From assembly GCF_009617875.1 (NCBI RefSeq), contig NZ_BLAV01000001.1:496001-560000 (forward strand): a stretch of 64,000 nt of DNA, given 5' to 3'. This DNA comes from Prolixibacter sp. NT017. Its GTDB lineage: Bacteria; Bacteroidota; Bacteroidia; Bacteroidales; Prolixibacteraceae. Position 1 is the first letter of the stretch, and each line of letters begins with the position of its first letter. Positions 26,710 through 37,060 of this stretch are shown here, piece after piece. The notes under the pieces were generated by a model, which was given only the letters and a program-made list of their open reading frames with translations, searched no databases and was not told where the DNA came from. The translations under genes were made by a program, and so were the position numbers.

Positions 26710-27441
26710 ATGAAAAAACTAGTTTATTCGATCCTTCCGGTCGACGGATATTACACATTCAGTCAGCGTTTTCTCGAATTATTGAAATCTGCCGTTTCGG
26801 AAACATTCGATTTGTCGGCGGTGATAGCCCCGCTCGAATCGGTATTTCTCCGGTTTGAAACGGCGTACAAAAGAGAGCGGAAAAGCGAATATACCGCTAA
26901 GCTGGCGGCGGCCGACGAGGCGCGCGACCGGGCGTACCTGGCGCTGCGTCATTACCTGGTGGCCTGCTCGTATGCCAGCGTTGAGGGATATAAGGCTGCT
27001 GCCGATACGCTGCTGAGCATTCTTAAACGGCTGGGCTGGTCGATGCAACTGGCCAGCTACCAGACCGAATCGTCGCGCCTGGGGAACCTGATAGCTGAGC
27101 TGGGACAGGAAGAAAACGCCGCGTTGCTGACCACGGTTCAGGGGACTGCCTGGCTGGAACGCCTGATGACAGCTGCCGATGCCTTCGAGGCTATTTTTCA
27201 GCAAAAACTGACCGCGGAAGCAGCCGATACAAACACCTCGGCCTACCGTTTGCGGAAAGTTTTGCAGGAGCAGATTGAAATGAGCCTGTCGTGGCTGGAA
27301 GTACAACAGAAGTTCAACCCGTCGGACAAGCTGACCACCCTCATCGGGCAGGTCGACGAATTAATTGCCCACACCATGACGACGGCCCGGGCCAATGCCA
27401 CCCGGAAATCGGCGGAGGAAGAGGCTTTGGAAGAAGAATAA
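26710..27441 (+). CDS. DUF6261-family helical protein, next to tandem array 2
   Basis: The 243-residue protein is helical throughout without signal or membrane segment. Text such as VIAPLESVFLRFETAYKRER, AADEARDRAYLALRHYLVAC and WLERLMTAADAFEAIFQQKL matches the pattern I know for DUF6261 proteins of Bacteroidota, whose function is not established. The C-terminus is acidic (SAEEEALEEE). It is preceded by an A/T-rich leader and by the 41-bp array, and followed 56 bp on by a terminator. It parallels the 9356 gene in size, helical content and position after an array. Confidence 0.82.
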   Translation: MKKLVYSILPVDGYYTFSQRFLELLKSAVSETFDLSAVIAPLESVFLRFETAYKRERKSEYTAKLAAADEARDRAYLALRHYLVACSYASVEGYKAAADTLLSILKRLGWSMQLASYQTESSRLGNLIAELGQEENAALLTTVQGTAWLERLMTAADAFEAIFQQKLTAEAADTNTSAYRLRKVLQEQIEMSLSWLEVQQKFNPSDKLTTLIGQVDELIAHTMTTARANATRKSAEEEALEEE

Positions 27442-27496
27442 CGCACTTATCCTGGTTGCTCATCATACGTTTTTGAGGTTATTAATTATTGGTTTA

Positions 27497-27527
27497 GCCG
27501 CCGGGCGATTGTCCGGCGGTTTTTTTT
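27497..27527 (+). terminator. Terminator of the DUF6261 gene
   Basis: A GC-rich stem (GCCGCCGG with CCGGCGGT) is followed by eight T residues. Confidence 0.88.
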
Positions 27528-27529
27528 AT

Positions 27530-28435
27530 GCCCGCACCCTGTCAGAGGCTGCAGATCCTGGCAGAGGTTTATTTGGGAGCTGATGCGTTGAATTGGTTTT
27601 ATTGCCCCTCCCGGCCTCCCCTGGGGAGGAGAGCGGTCGCGAAGGACGGACGCACGGAACCAGGGGGCGGCGGTTCATTCAGCGTTTGCTTTTTATTGCA
27701 ATGCTGGTTGAATTTTCGTTTTTGAATCAGGTAATTGAGATTTTGCAGTGACACCCTCGTTTTGTTGATAGGTTTTAACCCGCCCCTTCAGGGCGATGGT
27801 CAATGTACGGCACTTTTTTACCCCAAGCCTGTCCTGACGAACATCGGGGGCGTTGCCGTTGGGCTGAAATAAGCTGTTCCTTTGGAATGGAAGGAGGGCG
27901 ATTTTGGAATTGAGTCCCCGCAATTTTGCAGTGCCGCTGGTCCTTCTCTATGTTAGAGAAGGGTTGGGATGAGTAGAAAATACTTCCCGGAATCATTTCG
28001 CGGTTGTGCTTTTATACTCTAAAAAGTAAGTGCATGTGTATGTTAAATAATCAATAGAATTTTATTCGAAAGAGGTATCCGGAACAATATCTTTTATCTT
28101 CGCATCGTTAAATAAAGGACAAATAGGTCCGAAATAGAATGCGCTATAACAACGCTCGCCTGCGCAAGCATTCGCGGAACGAAAAAAAGGTCTTGTGGAA
28201 TGAATTGGCATGGAACGGCTGAAATACCGCTATGGGACCTGTAACAGAGTGTGTGAATTGATAATGACTAATCCAAAAAAATGCCTGGCATGGTGAACGA
28301 AACAGGTAGCTGCGGTTCTCAACAAGATTTGAATTGTATGAGCAGTGATTCTGTTTTACACGATTTTCCTCTTTCAGTTGGCAGTGCATTGTCCTGAAAG
28401 AATTTATCCAAACCATAATCAAAGACGATTCGACA
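27530..28435. other. Gene-free region with short palindromes
   Basis: About 900 bp without a convincing gene. It holds CCTCCCC/GGGGAGG near 27614-27630, CCCGCCCCTTCAGGGCG near 27779-27795 and an 11-nt hairpin arm pair around CCTTCTC/GAGAAGG near 27940-27965. These look like intergenic palindromic repeats. CCTGTCAGAGG at 27538 recalls the palindrome family of the 8.8-10.3 kb island. The promoter of the giant gene must lie in the right-hand part. Confidence 0.4.
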
Positions 28436-31400
28436 ATGAAAAAGATTCCAATCCTAAAACTGTTTTTTCTACTGATTGCCCTCTTCTTCCTGCAAAATGC
28501 TGGGGCACAAACCACGCTGTCATCCAGCCCAACACTTACTTTTTCGAGTACTGCTGGTCTCTCGGATTATATCGCTCAGGATGGCGATGGAGGTTCAACG
28601 CCTATCAGCGACATTGATATCCAGATTTTCAACATCTCGGATGTAAACGGGACGATGCAGTCCGCTTTAAGTTGGGAGAACAACAGCTGGCTTGCTAGTG
28701 CCAACTCATCGTTTTCAGCCTTGACGAACCCTAACAATAGCGGCTCGAAAGGGATGGATATCAAATCTGCAGACGGTAGTGAATTCCGTTTGATGAAGTT
28801 TGATTATTATAATTGGGGGGAAAGTAATCCATTTACCAATACCATTAAGGGATATCGAAATGGGAGTGAAGTCGCTTCTACCACCTTTCAGGGATTTGAT
28901 GCTTCTTATAACCCAATCACCGTTACGTTGGGCTCAGCTTTCGAGAATGTCGATGAGGTGCGATTCTACATCAGTGCCGGAGGATATTTGGGCGACCAGT
29001 CTGCCACCAATCATAGCATCAACAATATCCAGGTGAGTAGTGCGGTTACTCCTTCACCCACTATTTCCAATGCCACCTACGATGCCTCTACCGGCATACT
29101 GGCAGTTACCGGGACCAATATGACGTCGGGGGATGTGATAGACCCGACCAAACTAACCCTCACCGGACAGGGCGGCGCAACCTATACCCTGACCGGTTCT
29201 GTTTCTGCGGTTACAGCTTCGGGCAGTACCAGCTTCTCGGTTGGATTGAATGCGAGCGATCAACTGGCCATCAACGGTATATTAAACAGGAACGGTACCT
29301 ATTCGGTGGACAATACTACCTATAACCTGGCCGGTGCTTCCGGCTGGGACGCAACGGCTGCTTCACCGGCTGATGTTACCGGAAATGGCATTACCGTCAG
29401 CAATGTGATGTCGCCAACTATCACTTCGGCTACTTACAATGCCAGTACTCATGTGCTGGCGGTAGCCGGTACCAACCTGGTGAGGGTACCCGGTGCCGCG
29501 AACGATATTACGGTGAATAAACTGACGGTAATCGGAGAAAACAACGGAAATTATACGCTGACCAGCAGTGACGTGGAGATTACCGATGCCACTTCGTTTT
29601 CGGTTACGCTGAATGGCGCGGACCAGTCAGGCGTGGCCGGTCTACTGAATAACAACGGAACTTCGTCGCTTGACGGAACGAATTATGACCTGGCTGCTGC
29701 CGACGACTGGAACAGTAACGTTACGGGCGGTGATATTTCGGACCTGACCGGGAATCAGATTACGGTTTCCGGGGTGAATACAACGCCTGTTCTCTCGAAC
29801 CTCGATGGAGACAGTAATGCCTGGGGAGGTGTTGGCAATACCGTGGCATTGGATGCTTTGGGCGATGCCACCGCCAGCGATGCCGAATTTGACGCACTGA
29901 ATGGCGGAAACGGCGATTGGGCTGGGGGCAGCCTCTCTGTTCAACGTGCAGGAACTGCCATCAGCAGCGATGTTTTTGGCTTTGATACCTCCGGCGCTCT
30001 TTTCACCGTGAGTGGCAGTGACCTGCAATCGGGCGGACTAACGTTTGCCACCTTTACCAATACCGGCGGCGTACTGACCATCAGTTTCACGAGCAGCGGT
30101 ACCTCCGCCACAACTGCTTTGGTGCAGGATGTCATCCGGCACACCGACTACCGGAACGATACGCCGGCAGGTGATGCTACCCTCCGGTTTAGCCTGAGCG
30201 ATGGGAATACTTCTGCTACCGCTGATGTGACCGTGACCAGCAATACGATATATGTGACCAATTCGACGGATGCAACCAGCATCGATGTTTCCAATGGTGT
30301 TAGTTTGAGCGAAGCCGTTGCCATCGCTGCTGCCGATAATACCGGTAGCCAGACGATTGTTTTTGGTTCGTCGCTGGCATCACAGACGATAGCGCTGGCC
30401 GGGAACCTGTCCATTAACGAAAGTTTGACTGTGAATACCGGTAATGCCGGTGGCGTATCTATCAACAGCAATACCATTACGCTGGGCAGCGGCGATGTCC
30501 TCACCTGGAGTGGCAGCAGTAGCGCGACTGTTAACTCCACGCTGTCCGGCTCCGGGAACCTGAGTAAAACAGGGTCGGGTACCTTAACGTTAAGTTCCGG
30601 GAGCAATAACGCTGGTTGGTCCGGGGCGATATCAGTCACCGGGGGAACCCTTTCAGCCGGAGTCAGTGCGCCCGGTTCGCTGCCATCGGGCAATCTGACG
30701 CTCGATGGTGGTACCTTGCAGTGTACCGTTACAGGGACCGCCGGTACTACCCGGACCATCGCAAACAATGTTGTCCTGGGGGCCAATGGCGGTACCATGA
30801 GTATCGGCGGCGGGGGCGGTGCCAACATAACCGATTTTACCGGCGTGATTTCCGGTACCGGAAACCTGACCAAAACAGGGGCAGCTATCCTTCGGTTGAA
30901 CGGTAGCAACACTTTTGCCGGCACTACAACGGTTTTTGCAGGAACATTGTCCGTCGCCGGCGACAGTAACCTGGGAACAGGAACACTCACACTGGATAAC
31001 GCTTCCACGCTAGCGGTCACCGGGCCGACGACCATCGATAACAGCATCGCTTTAAACGGTACTTCTACCATCGATAACAGCGCAGCCGTTACGTTGTCCG
31101 GCATCATCACAGGTGCGAACAACCTCGTCAAATCCGGTCCGGGAACACTGACCCTCTCCGGTACGAATACGTATTCGGGTACTACTACTGTTGATGCGGG
31201 TACGCTCAGTGTGAGTAGTGACAGCAATCTCGGCAACGGTGCCCTGACGTTATCGTCAGGTACAAACCTGGCCCTTACGGGAGCTACCACGGTTGACAAT
31301 GCAGTGGTCCTCAGCGGCAACGCTACGGTGAATACTTCGGCCAATGCTACCTTGTCGGGAGTGATTAGCGGTACCGGCAACCTGACGAAAACCGGAACCG

Positions 31401-34400
31401 GTACGCTCACCCTTAGCGGTAGCAATACCTATTCGGGTACGACCAGTACCTCCGCGGGAATACTTCAGGTTGCTTCCGACAGCAACCTTGGGACAGGTGC
31501 GGTTAACCTGGCGGGCAGCACCCTTGCTGTCAGTGGTGCGACAACGATTGATAATGCAGTTAACTTGTCCGGCAGTTCAACGGTTCGTGCTTCGGCTGAT
31601 GCCACCCTGTCGGGAGTTGTCAGCGGAAGCGGAAGTCTGACCAAACAGGGCAGCGCTTCGCTGACGCTAAGCAACACCGACACCTATACCGGCAGCACGA
31701 CAATTAGCGCCGGTACGCTGATGGTTACAGGCGCTTTGTCGGGCACCGCTTCGCTAACGGTAGGCAATACGGCCACGCTGGCCGGCGATGGCTCGGTTTT
31801 TGGCAGCGGAACTCCAACGCTGACAGTACAGAGCGGAGGTACCCTGGCTCCGGGAAACAGCGTAGGCACTCTGACGGTTAACGGTAACCTGAATGTGAGT
31901 TCCGGCGGTATGCTGGTAATAGATATTAACGGAAACACAGCTGGTACCGGCTACGACCAGGTAGCTGTATCCGGTACGGTAGATGTCACCGGCGCAACCA
32001 TTTCTGTCGCGCACAATTATTCCGCCGGAAAAAGTGTTAGCTATACCATCATCAACAATGACGGTTCGGATGCCATAACCGGAACGTTTGCCAATCTGGC
32101 GGAAGGCGCCACTCTGACTTCCGGCGGTAATGGCACGGTGTTAAAAGCAAGCTATGTTGGCGGTGATGGTAACGACTTGACATTAACGACCCCGGCGAAC
32201 GTTGCACCGGTGGTATCGAACCTGAATGGTGACAACGCCTCGTTTACCGAAAAAGGCAGTGCGGTTGCACTGGACACCGGTACGGCAGCGAATGTCAGTG
32301 ATGCCGATAATACCAATTTCAGCGGAGGAAATGTGACCGTCTCCCTGGTGACTAACCGGGTGGCATCGGAAGATGTTCTGGCAATTGCCAATCAAGGCAC
32401 CGGTGCAGGACAGATAGGAGTCTCCGGCAGTAGTGTGACCTACGGAGGAGCTACGATAGGTACTTTCACAGGAGGTAGCGGAACGAACGATTTGGTCATT
32501 TCGTTGAGTGCCAACGCTACTCCCACGGCCACTTCGGCCTTACTGCAGGCACTGACTTACAGCAACAGCAATACGACTACGCCTGACAATTCGACCCGTA
32601 CAGCGCGGGTGACCGTGAATGACGGTGATGGCGGAACCAGTGGCAACGCCGATGTTAGCATTGGCATAACGGCCGTTAACGATGCACCGACCTCTTCGAC
32701 AACCGGTGCTACGGCAAGCTTTACCGAAGGCGGTAGTGCGGTTGCATTGTTCTCGGGAACGACATCGTCGACGGTTGAGAGCGGCCAAAATATTACTGGC
32801 TTTGTAGTGGGGATGACCCACGCCGACGGCACGACAGACGAAACTCTGACCATCGACGGTACTTCCATTGTCGTTGTGGATGGTAATTCCGGGACCACCG
32901 GTGGAAATGGACTGAGCTATGTTGTTACGCAAGTGGGGGGCGCCGATCATCCGGCAACTGTAACACTTTCGGGCGGCAACTTGTCCACTGCTCAATTCGA
33001 TGCGGTGATTGACGGAATCAAGTGGTTGAGTACAAGCAATGATCCAACGGCTTACGGGTACAACTATCGCAGCTTCTATGTGGGAAGCGTAAAAGACAAT
33101 GGCGGTACGGCGAACGGTGGCAGCGACACGCAGTCCTCCAATACCGGGACGGCCTCAGTTACCATCACGGCAGTGAACAATGCACCTGTCGTTACGACTT
33201 CATCTACCGCACTTGATTTCACCGAAGGCGATGCCGCATCGGTCATCGATGCGGGAATTACGGTTTCGGATGTGGATAATGCCACGCTCGCATCGGCAAC
33301 CGTTTCTGTCAGCGGAAACTTTGCATCCGATGAAGATGTATTGGCTTTTGCCAATGACGGCAGTACGATGGGGAATATTTCGGCGAGCTATAACAGTTCT
33401 ACCGGAGTCCTGACGATGGCATCGTCCGGCTCTACCGCAACCCTTGCTCAATGGCAGACTGCCCTGAGAGCGGTGAGCTATGCAAATTCTTCGAACAATC
33501 CTTCCACATCGCCCCGGACAATCAGTTTTATCGTGAGCGATGGTACCGATGATAGTACACCGGTAACACAAACGGTTCATGTCACGGCGGTGAACGATCC
33601 GCCGGTTGTGTCGGGAACGTTTGCCGGTTCGGTGACCGAAGGAAACATCGGCGACAGCCCGGTAACAGCTACCGGAACGCTGTCCATTAGTGATGTGGAT
33701 GCAGCAACCAGTCCTTCGTTTGCTGACGAAGCTTCTACGGTTGGAGATAATGGCTACGGTAGTTTTGTTCTTGCTTCCGGGAACTGGACCTATACGCTGG
33801 ACGAAAGCAAGGTGCAGAGCCTGGCAGCCGGCGCTACGGTTACCGATACCCACACGTACACTGCCACCGACGGCACCACACAACAGATTACGATTACCAT
33901 TACGGGTACGGATGACCCGCCGGTATTGGCGGGAACATTTACCGGCTCAGTGACCGAGGGAAACACCGGCGACAGCCCGGTAACGGCTACGGGAACGCTA
34001 TCCATTAGTGATGTGGATGCAGCAACCAGTCCTTCGTTTGCTGACGAAGCTTCTACGGTTGGAGATAATGGCTACGGTAGTTTTGTTCTTGTTTCCGGAA
34101 CCTGGACTTATACGTTAGACGAGAGTAAGGTGCAGAGCCTGGCAGCCGGCGCTACCGTCACCGATACACATACCTACACTGCCACTGACGGTACGACACA
34201 ACAGATTACGATTACCATTACGGGTACGGATGACCCGCCGGTTGTGTCGGGAACGTTTGCCGGTTCGGTGACCGAAGGAAACATCGGCGACAGCCCGGTA
34301 ACGGCTACCGGAACGCTATCCATTAGTGATGTGGATGCAGCAACCAGTCCTTCGTTTGCTGATGAAGCTTCTACGGTTGGAGATAATGGCTACGGCAGCT

Positions 34401-35794
34401 TTGTTCTTGCTTCCGGAACCTGGACCTATACGCTGGACGAAAGCAAGGTGCAGAGCCTGGCAGCCGGCGCTACCGTCACCGATAGGCACACCTATACCGC
34501 CACCGACGGTACGACACAGCAGATTACGATTACCATTACGGGTACGGATGACCCGCCGGTTGTGTCGGGAACGTTTGCCGGTTCGGTGACCGAAGGAAAC
34601 ATCGGCGACAGCCCGGTAACGGCTACCGGAACGCTATCCATTAGTGATGTGGATGCAGCAACCAGTCCTTCGTTTGCTGATGAAGCTTCTACGGTTGGAG
34701 ATAATGGCTACGGCAGCTTTGTTCTTGCTTCCGGAACCTGGACCTATACGCTGGACGAAAGCAAGGTGCAGAGCCTGGCAGCCGGCGCTACCGTCACCGA
34801 TAGGCACACCTATACCGCCACCGACGGTACGACACAGCAGATTACGATTACCATTACGGGTACGGATGACCCGCCGGTATTGGCGGGAACATTTACCGGC
34901 TCGGTGACTGAAGGAAACATCGGCGACAGCCCGGTAACGGCTACCGGAACGCTATCCATTAGTGATGTGGATGCAGCAACCAGTCCTTCGTTTGCTGACG
35001 AAGCTTCTACGGTTGGAGATAATGGCTACGGTAGTTTTGTTCTTGCTTCCGGAACCTGGACCTATACGCTGGACGAAAGCAAGGTGCAGAGCCTGGCAGC
35101 CGGCGCTACCGTCACCGATACCCACACGTTCACTGCCACCGACGGCACCACGCAACAGGTTACCATTACGATTACGGGAACGGATGACCCGCCGGCCATG
35201 GACCTGTTTCAGGAAGCTGAGGCACTGGCTGCAGATGGGACCTTTGACTTTGGAACTCAGACGGTGAATACCAGTACCGATACAACATTTACTATTGAAA
35301 ACAACGGAATCGGGACTTTAACTCTGACCACTCCCATCTCGCTTTCCGGTGCTGATGCCAGCGATTTCGAAATCATTCAGCAGCCGGAGTCAATGGTTGC
35401 AGCTTCGTCGTCGACCACTTTTGTGGTGCGGTTTGCGCCCTCTTCTATTGGAACCAAAACTGCTGCGATAAGCATTGAGAATAACGATCCAAACAAAAAT
35501 CCTTATGTGGTCAATTTGCAGGCGACAGTGGTTACAGCCACCGGCGTTGATGATCATTCGGTAGAAAAGCTGGTGAAGGTATATCCAACGGCCACTCACG
35601 ATAAGGTTCATGTTCAGTTGGCGAACACCGAATTTGATGTGGCGTTGTACAGTCTTCAGGGAGTACAGTTGAAACAGTGGAATGGAGTCACTGACAATGT
35701 AACGTTGAATCTGGGGGCTTACCATCAGGGGATGTACATTTTGAGGATAAAAGCTGATCATAAGGTAGTGACCCGACGCGTCATCAGACGATAA
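28436..35794 (+). CDS. Giant repeat-rich T9SS-secreted surface protein (2452 aa)
   Basis: A signal peptide (MKKIPILKLFFLLIALFFLQ) is followed by a region with two repeated beta domains (ATYDASTGILAVTGTNM and ATYNASTHVLAVAGTNL). Residues about 690-1100 carry autotransporter-associated beta-strand repeats (GTLTLSGSNTYSGTTT). About 1250-1720 hold cadherin-like/VCBS-type domains. About 1722-2252 are five near-identical 106-residue VCBS repeats. About 2256-2368 form a choice-of-anchor-D-type (ASPM/SPD2/Hydin-like) domain. The last about 77 residues (VKVYPTATHDKVHVQL to KVVTRRVIRR) are a T9SS type A sorting domain. It is thus exported across the outer membrane and likely acts as an adhesin or surface fibre. 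It appears monocistronic. Confidence 0.9.
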   Translation: MKKIPILKLFFLLIALFFLQNAGAQTTLSSSPTLTFSSTAGLSDYIAQDGDGGSTPISDIDIQIFNISDVNGTMQSALSWENNSWLASANSSFSALTNPNNSGSKGMDIKSADGSEFRLMKFDYYNWGESNPFTNTIKGYRNGSEVASTTFQGFDASYNPITVTLGSAFENVDEVRFYISAGGYLGDQSATNHSINNIQVSSAVTPSPTISNATYDASTGILAVTGTNMTSGDVIDPTKLTLTGQGGATYTLTGSVSAVTASGSTSFSVGLNASDQLAINGILNRNGTYSVDNTTYNLAGASGWDATAASPADVTGNGITVSNVMSPTITSATYNASTHVLAVAGTNLVRVPGAANDITVNKLTVIGENNGNYTLTSSDVEITDATSFSVTLNGADQSGVAGLLNNNGTSSLDGTNYDLAAADDWNSNVTGGDISDLTGNQITVSGVNTTPVLSNLDGDSNAWGGVGNTVALDALGDATASDAEFDALNGGNGDWAGGSLSVQRAGTAISSDVFGFDTSGALFTVSGSDLQSGGLTFATFTNTGGVLTISFTSSGTSATTALVQDVIRHTDYRNDTPAGDATLRFSLSDGNTSATADVTVTSNTIYVTNSTDATSIDVSNGVSLSEAVAIAAADNTGSQTIVFGSSLASQTIALAGNLSINESLTVNTGNAGGVSINSNTITLGSGDVLTWSGSSSATVNSTLSGSGNLSKTGSGTLTLSSGSNNAGWSGAISVTGGTLSAGVSAPGSLPSGNLTLDGGTLQCTVTGTAGTTRTIANNVVLGANGGTMSIGGGGGANITDFTGVISGTGNLTKTGAAILRLNGSNTFAGTTTVFAGTLSVAGDSNLGTGTLTLDNASTLAVTGPTTIDNSIALNGTSTIDNSAAVTLSGIITGANNLVKSGPGTLTLSGTNTYSGTTTVDAGTLSVSSDSNLGNGALTLSSGTNLALTGATTVDNAVVLSGNATVNTSANATLSGVISGTGNLTKTGTGTLTLSGSNTYSGTTSTSAGILQVASDSNLGTGAVNLAGSTLAVSGATTIDNAVNLSGSSTVRASADATLSGVVSGSGSLTKQGSASLTLSNTDTYTGSTTISAGTLMVTGALSGTASLTVGNTATLAGDGSVFGSGTPTLTVQSGGTLAPGNSVGTLTVNGNLNVSSGGMLVIDINGNTAGTGYDQVAVSGTVDVTGATISVAHNYSAGKSVSYTIINNDGSDAITGTFANLAEGATLTSGGNGTVLKASYVGGDGNDLTLTTPANVAPVVSNLNGDNASFTEKGSAVALDTGTAANVSDADNTNFSGGNVTVSLVTNRVASEDVLAIANQGTGAGQIGVSGSSVTYGGATIGTFTGGSGTNDLVISLSANATPTATSALLQALTYSNSNTTTPDNSTRTARVTVNDGDGGTSGNADVSIGITAVNDAPTSSTTGATASFTEGGSAVALFSGTTSSTVESGQNITGFVVGMTHADGTTDETLTIDGTSIVVVDGNSGTTGGNGLSYVVTQVGGADHPATVTLSGGNLSTAQFDAVIDGIKWLSTSNDPTAYGYNYRSFYVGSVKDNGGTANGGSDTQSSNTGTASVTITAVNNAPVVTTSSTALDFTEGDAASVIDAGITVSDVDNATLASATVSVSGNFASDEDVLAFANDGSTMGNISASYNSSTGVLTMASSGSTATLAQWQTALRAVSYANSSNNPSTSPRTISFIVSDGTDDSTPVTQTVHVTAVNDPPVVSGTFAGSVTEGNIGDSPVTATGTLSISDVDAATSPSFADEASTVGDNGYGSFVLASGNWTYTLDESKVQSLAAGATVTDTHTYTATDGTTQQITITITGTDDPPVLAGTFTGSVTEGNTGDSPVTATGTLSISDVDAATSPSFADEASTVGDNGYGSFVLVSGTWTYTLDESKVQSLAAGATVTDTHTYTATDGTTQQITITITGTDDPPVVSGTFAGSVTEGNIGDSPVTATGTLSISDVDAATSPSFADEASTVGDNGYGSFVLASGTWTYTLDESKVQSLAAGATVTDRHTYTATDGTTQQITITITGTDDPPVVSGTFAGSVTEGNIGDSPVTATGTLSISDVDAATSPSFADEASTVGDNGYGSFVLASGTWTYTLDESKVQSLAAGATVTDRHTYTATDGTTQQITITITGTDDPPVLAGTFTGSVTEGNIGDSPVTATGTLSISDVDAATSPSFADEASTVGDNGYGSFVLASGTWTYTLDESKVQSLAAGATVTDTHTFTATDGTTQQVTITITGTDDPPAMDLFQEAEALAADGTFDFGTQTVNTSTDTTFTIENNGIGTLTLTTPISLSGADASDFEIIQQPESMVAASSSTTFVVRFAPSSIGTKTAAISIENNDPNKNPYVVNLQATVVTATGVDDHSVEKLVKVYPTATHDKVHVQLANTEFDVALYSLQGVQLKQWNGVTDNVTLNLGAYHQGMYILRIKADHKVVTRRVIRR
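30550..31740 (+). repeat. In-gene autotransporter-type beta-strand repeats
   Basis: About four to five copies of a roughly 83-residue unit repeat inside the giant gene, each with SGxGNLTKTGxGTLTLSG, NTYSGTTT, SDSNLGTG and a TTxDNxVxLxG segment. Copies have diverged at DNA level, unlike the later VCBS repeats. Confidence 0.8.
33601..35190 (+). repeat. Five 318-bp tandem VCBS repeats inside the giant gene
   Basis: Units start at 33601, 33919, 34237, 34555 and 34873, each encoding 106 residues (GTFAGSVTEGNIGDSPVTAT, DVDAATSPSFADEAS, GSFVLASGTWTYTLDES, ITITGTDDPP). Units 3 and 4 read as identical over 318 bp, pointing to recent duplication or conversion. Confidence 0.95.
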
Positions 35795-35816
35795 GAATAA
35801 GAGGGTAAATATTATC

Positions 35817-35852
35817 TGGGGCCAGGGGAGGTAACTTCTCTGGCCTCTTTTC
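35817..35852 (+). terminator. Terminator of the giant gene
   Basis: An 8-bp stem (GGGGCCAG with CTGGCCTC, one G:T pair) and a 14-nt loop precede TTTT, 23 bp after the stop codon. Confidence 0.75.
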
Positions 35853-35959
35853 ATCTGTGGTGATCAACCGAATTGTTAGGAATGGAAAGAGTGTAATGGG
35901 AGAATCAAACCAGAACTCCGTATGTTTGTTGAAGTCATATCATCCGGAAAGATTGAATC

Positions 35960-36880
35960 ATGGAAGACAACGAGTATTTTGCCCATCTGTACGAAATTGC
36001 CAGGAACCTGAACAAGGAGTTCTCGTTGCATTCCGCTTTGCGAATAGCACTGGAAAAGACGGTGGAATTATTGCACCTCGAAACCGGCTGGATTTGGCTG
36101 GTACAGGAAGGTACGCACTCGGTGTACCTGGCGGCTTCGTATAACCTGCCGCCAGCACTCAGTCGTTATCCGGAGCGGCTTTCCGGCAACTGTTACTGCA
36201 TCGATTCGTACCTGGCGGATGGCATTTCGGAAGCTCGCAACATCAGTGAGATTACCTGTACCCGTTTGAAGGATATCACAGCCGGTACACGCGGCTTGAA
36301 GTTCCATGCTACCATTCCGATTTCCATCGAAGGACAAAAGGTCGGACTGATTAACCTGGTGAGTAAGCAAACCCAGGAACTGGATGAAAAGAAACTGTCG
36401 GTTTTGAATACCATTGCGGAGCTGATTAGTATCGCGGTTCAGCGGACGCGCCGGCAGGAAGAGCAGCAGAACCGGCCGTCGGCAGTCATGGAAGTACTCA
36501 ACCGGGTGATTGAACCGGGAATGGACGAGCTGGTACAATCTCTTCAGCAGACTAAAAGCGCAGATAAGAATGTGCAATCGTCATTGGAAAAAGCACAGGA
36601 ATTGCACCGACAACTGCTTCTTATTCGCGAAGAGGTTGGCGAAGAAACCATTGAAAAGGTTGCTGACAATGCTTTCCATTATCCCACGTCGCCGTTAACC
36701 AACCGGGAACTGGAGGTATTGGTGCTGGTAAAAAAAGGAATGACCAACAAGCAAATTGCCGACCAGCTGTTTATTTCGGAACGCACCGTTAAATACCACA
36801 TTTCATCGATTCTGTCCAAACTGTTTGCACAAACTCGTACAGAGGCAGTCGAGACAGCTATTCAGCGTGGATTACTCTGA
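35960..36880 (+). CDS. GAF-domain LuxR-type transcriptional regulator
   Basis: The 306-residue protein has a GAF-like sensor domain in residues about 20-160 (HSALRIALEKTVELLHLETG, RGLKFHATIPISIEGQKVGL), a helical linker and a C-terminal LuxR HTH at about 237-300 (LTNRELEVLVLVKKGMTNKQ, IADQLFISERTVKYHISSIL). It should bind DNA in response to a small ligand or redox signal. The next gene, an FMN reductase, starts 180 bp downstream on the same strand and may be a target. Two Cys in GNCYCIDSY within the GAF part could matter for sensing, which is speculative. Confidence 0.9.
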   Translation: MEDNEYFAHLYEIARNLNKEFSLHSALRIALEKTVELLHLETGWIWLVQEGTHSVYLAASYNLPPALSRYPERLSGNCYCIDSYLADGISEARNISEITCTRLKDITAGTRGLKFHATIPISIEGQKVGLINLVSKQTQELDEKKLSVLNTIAELISIAVQRTRRQEEQQNRPSAVMEVLNRVIEPGMDELVQSLQQTKSADKNVQSSLEKAQELHRQLLLIREEVGEETIEKVADNAFHYPTSPLTNRELEVLVLVKKGMTNKQIADQLFISERTVKYHISSILSKLFAQTRTEAVETAIQRGLL

Positions 36881-37060
36881 TTTGTAGTTTATAAGATAAT
36901 GCAGCATGTCGGACACCTGTCCGATGGTACAGGTTCACTTCTGTCCTTTAGTCTGTTTCCGGGGTGCCCGGTTTGCTTCATCTTTGTCGTGTCGTTCATC
37001 ATTGGTATCTGCGACACAACATCAATCAATAGAAATTCATTTTATAAAACAGACACAAAG

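Noticed and set aside
30148..31425. A 425-codon open frame on the (-) strand inside the giant gene
   Set aside because: It is antisense to a repeat-rich, low-complexity coding region; it is rich in Val, Pro and Leu as expected from the complement of Thr/Gly/Ser codons and matches no family.
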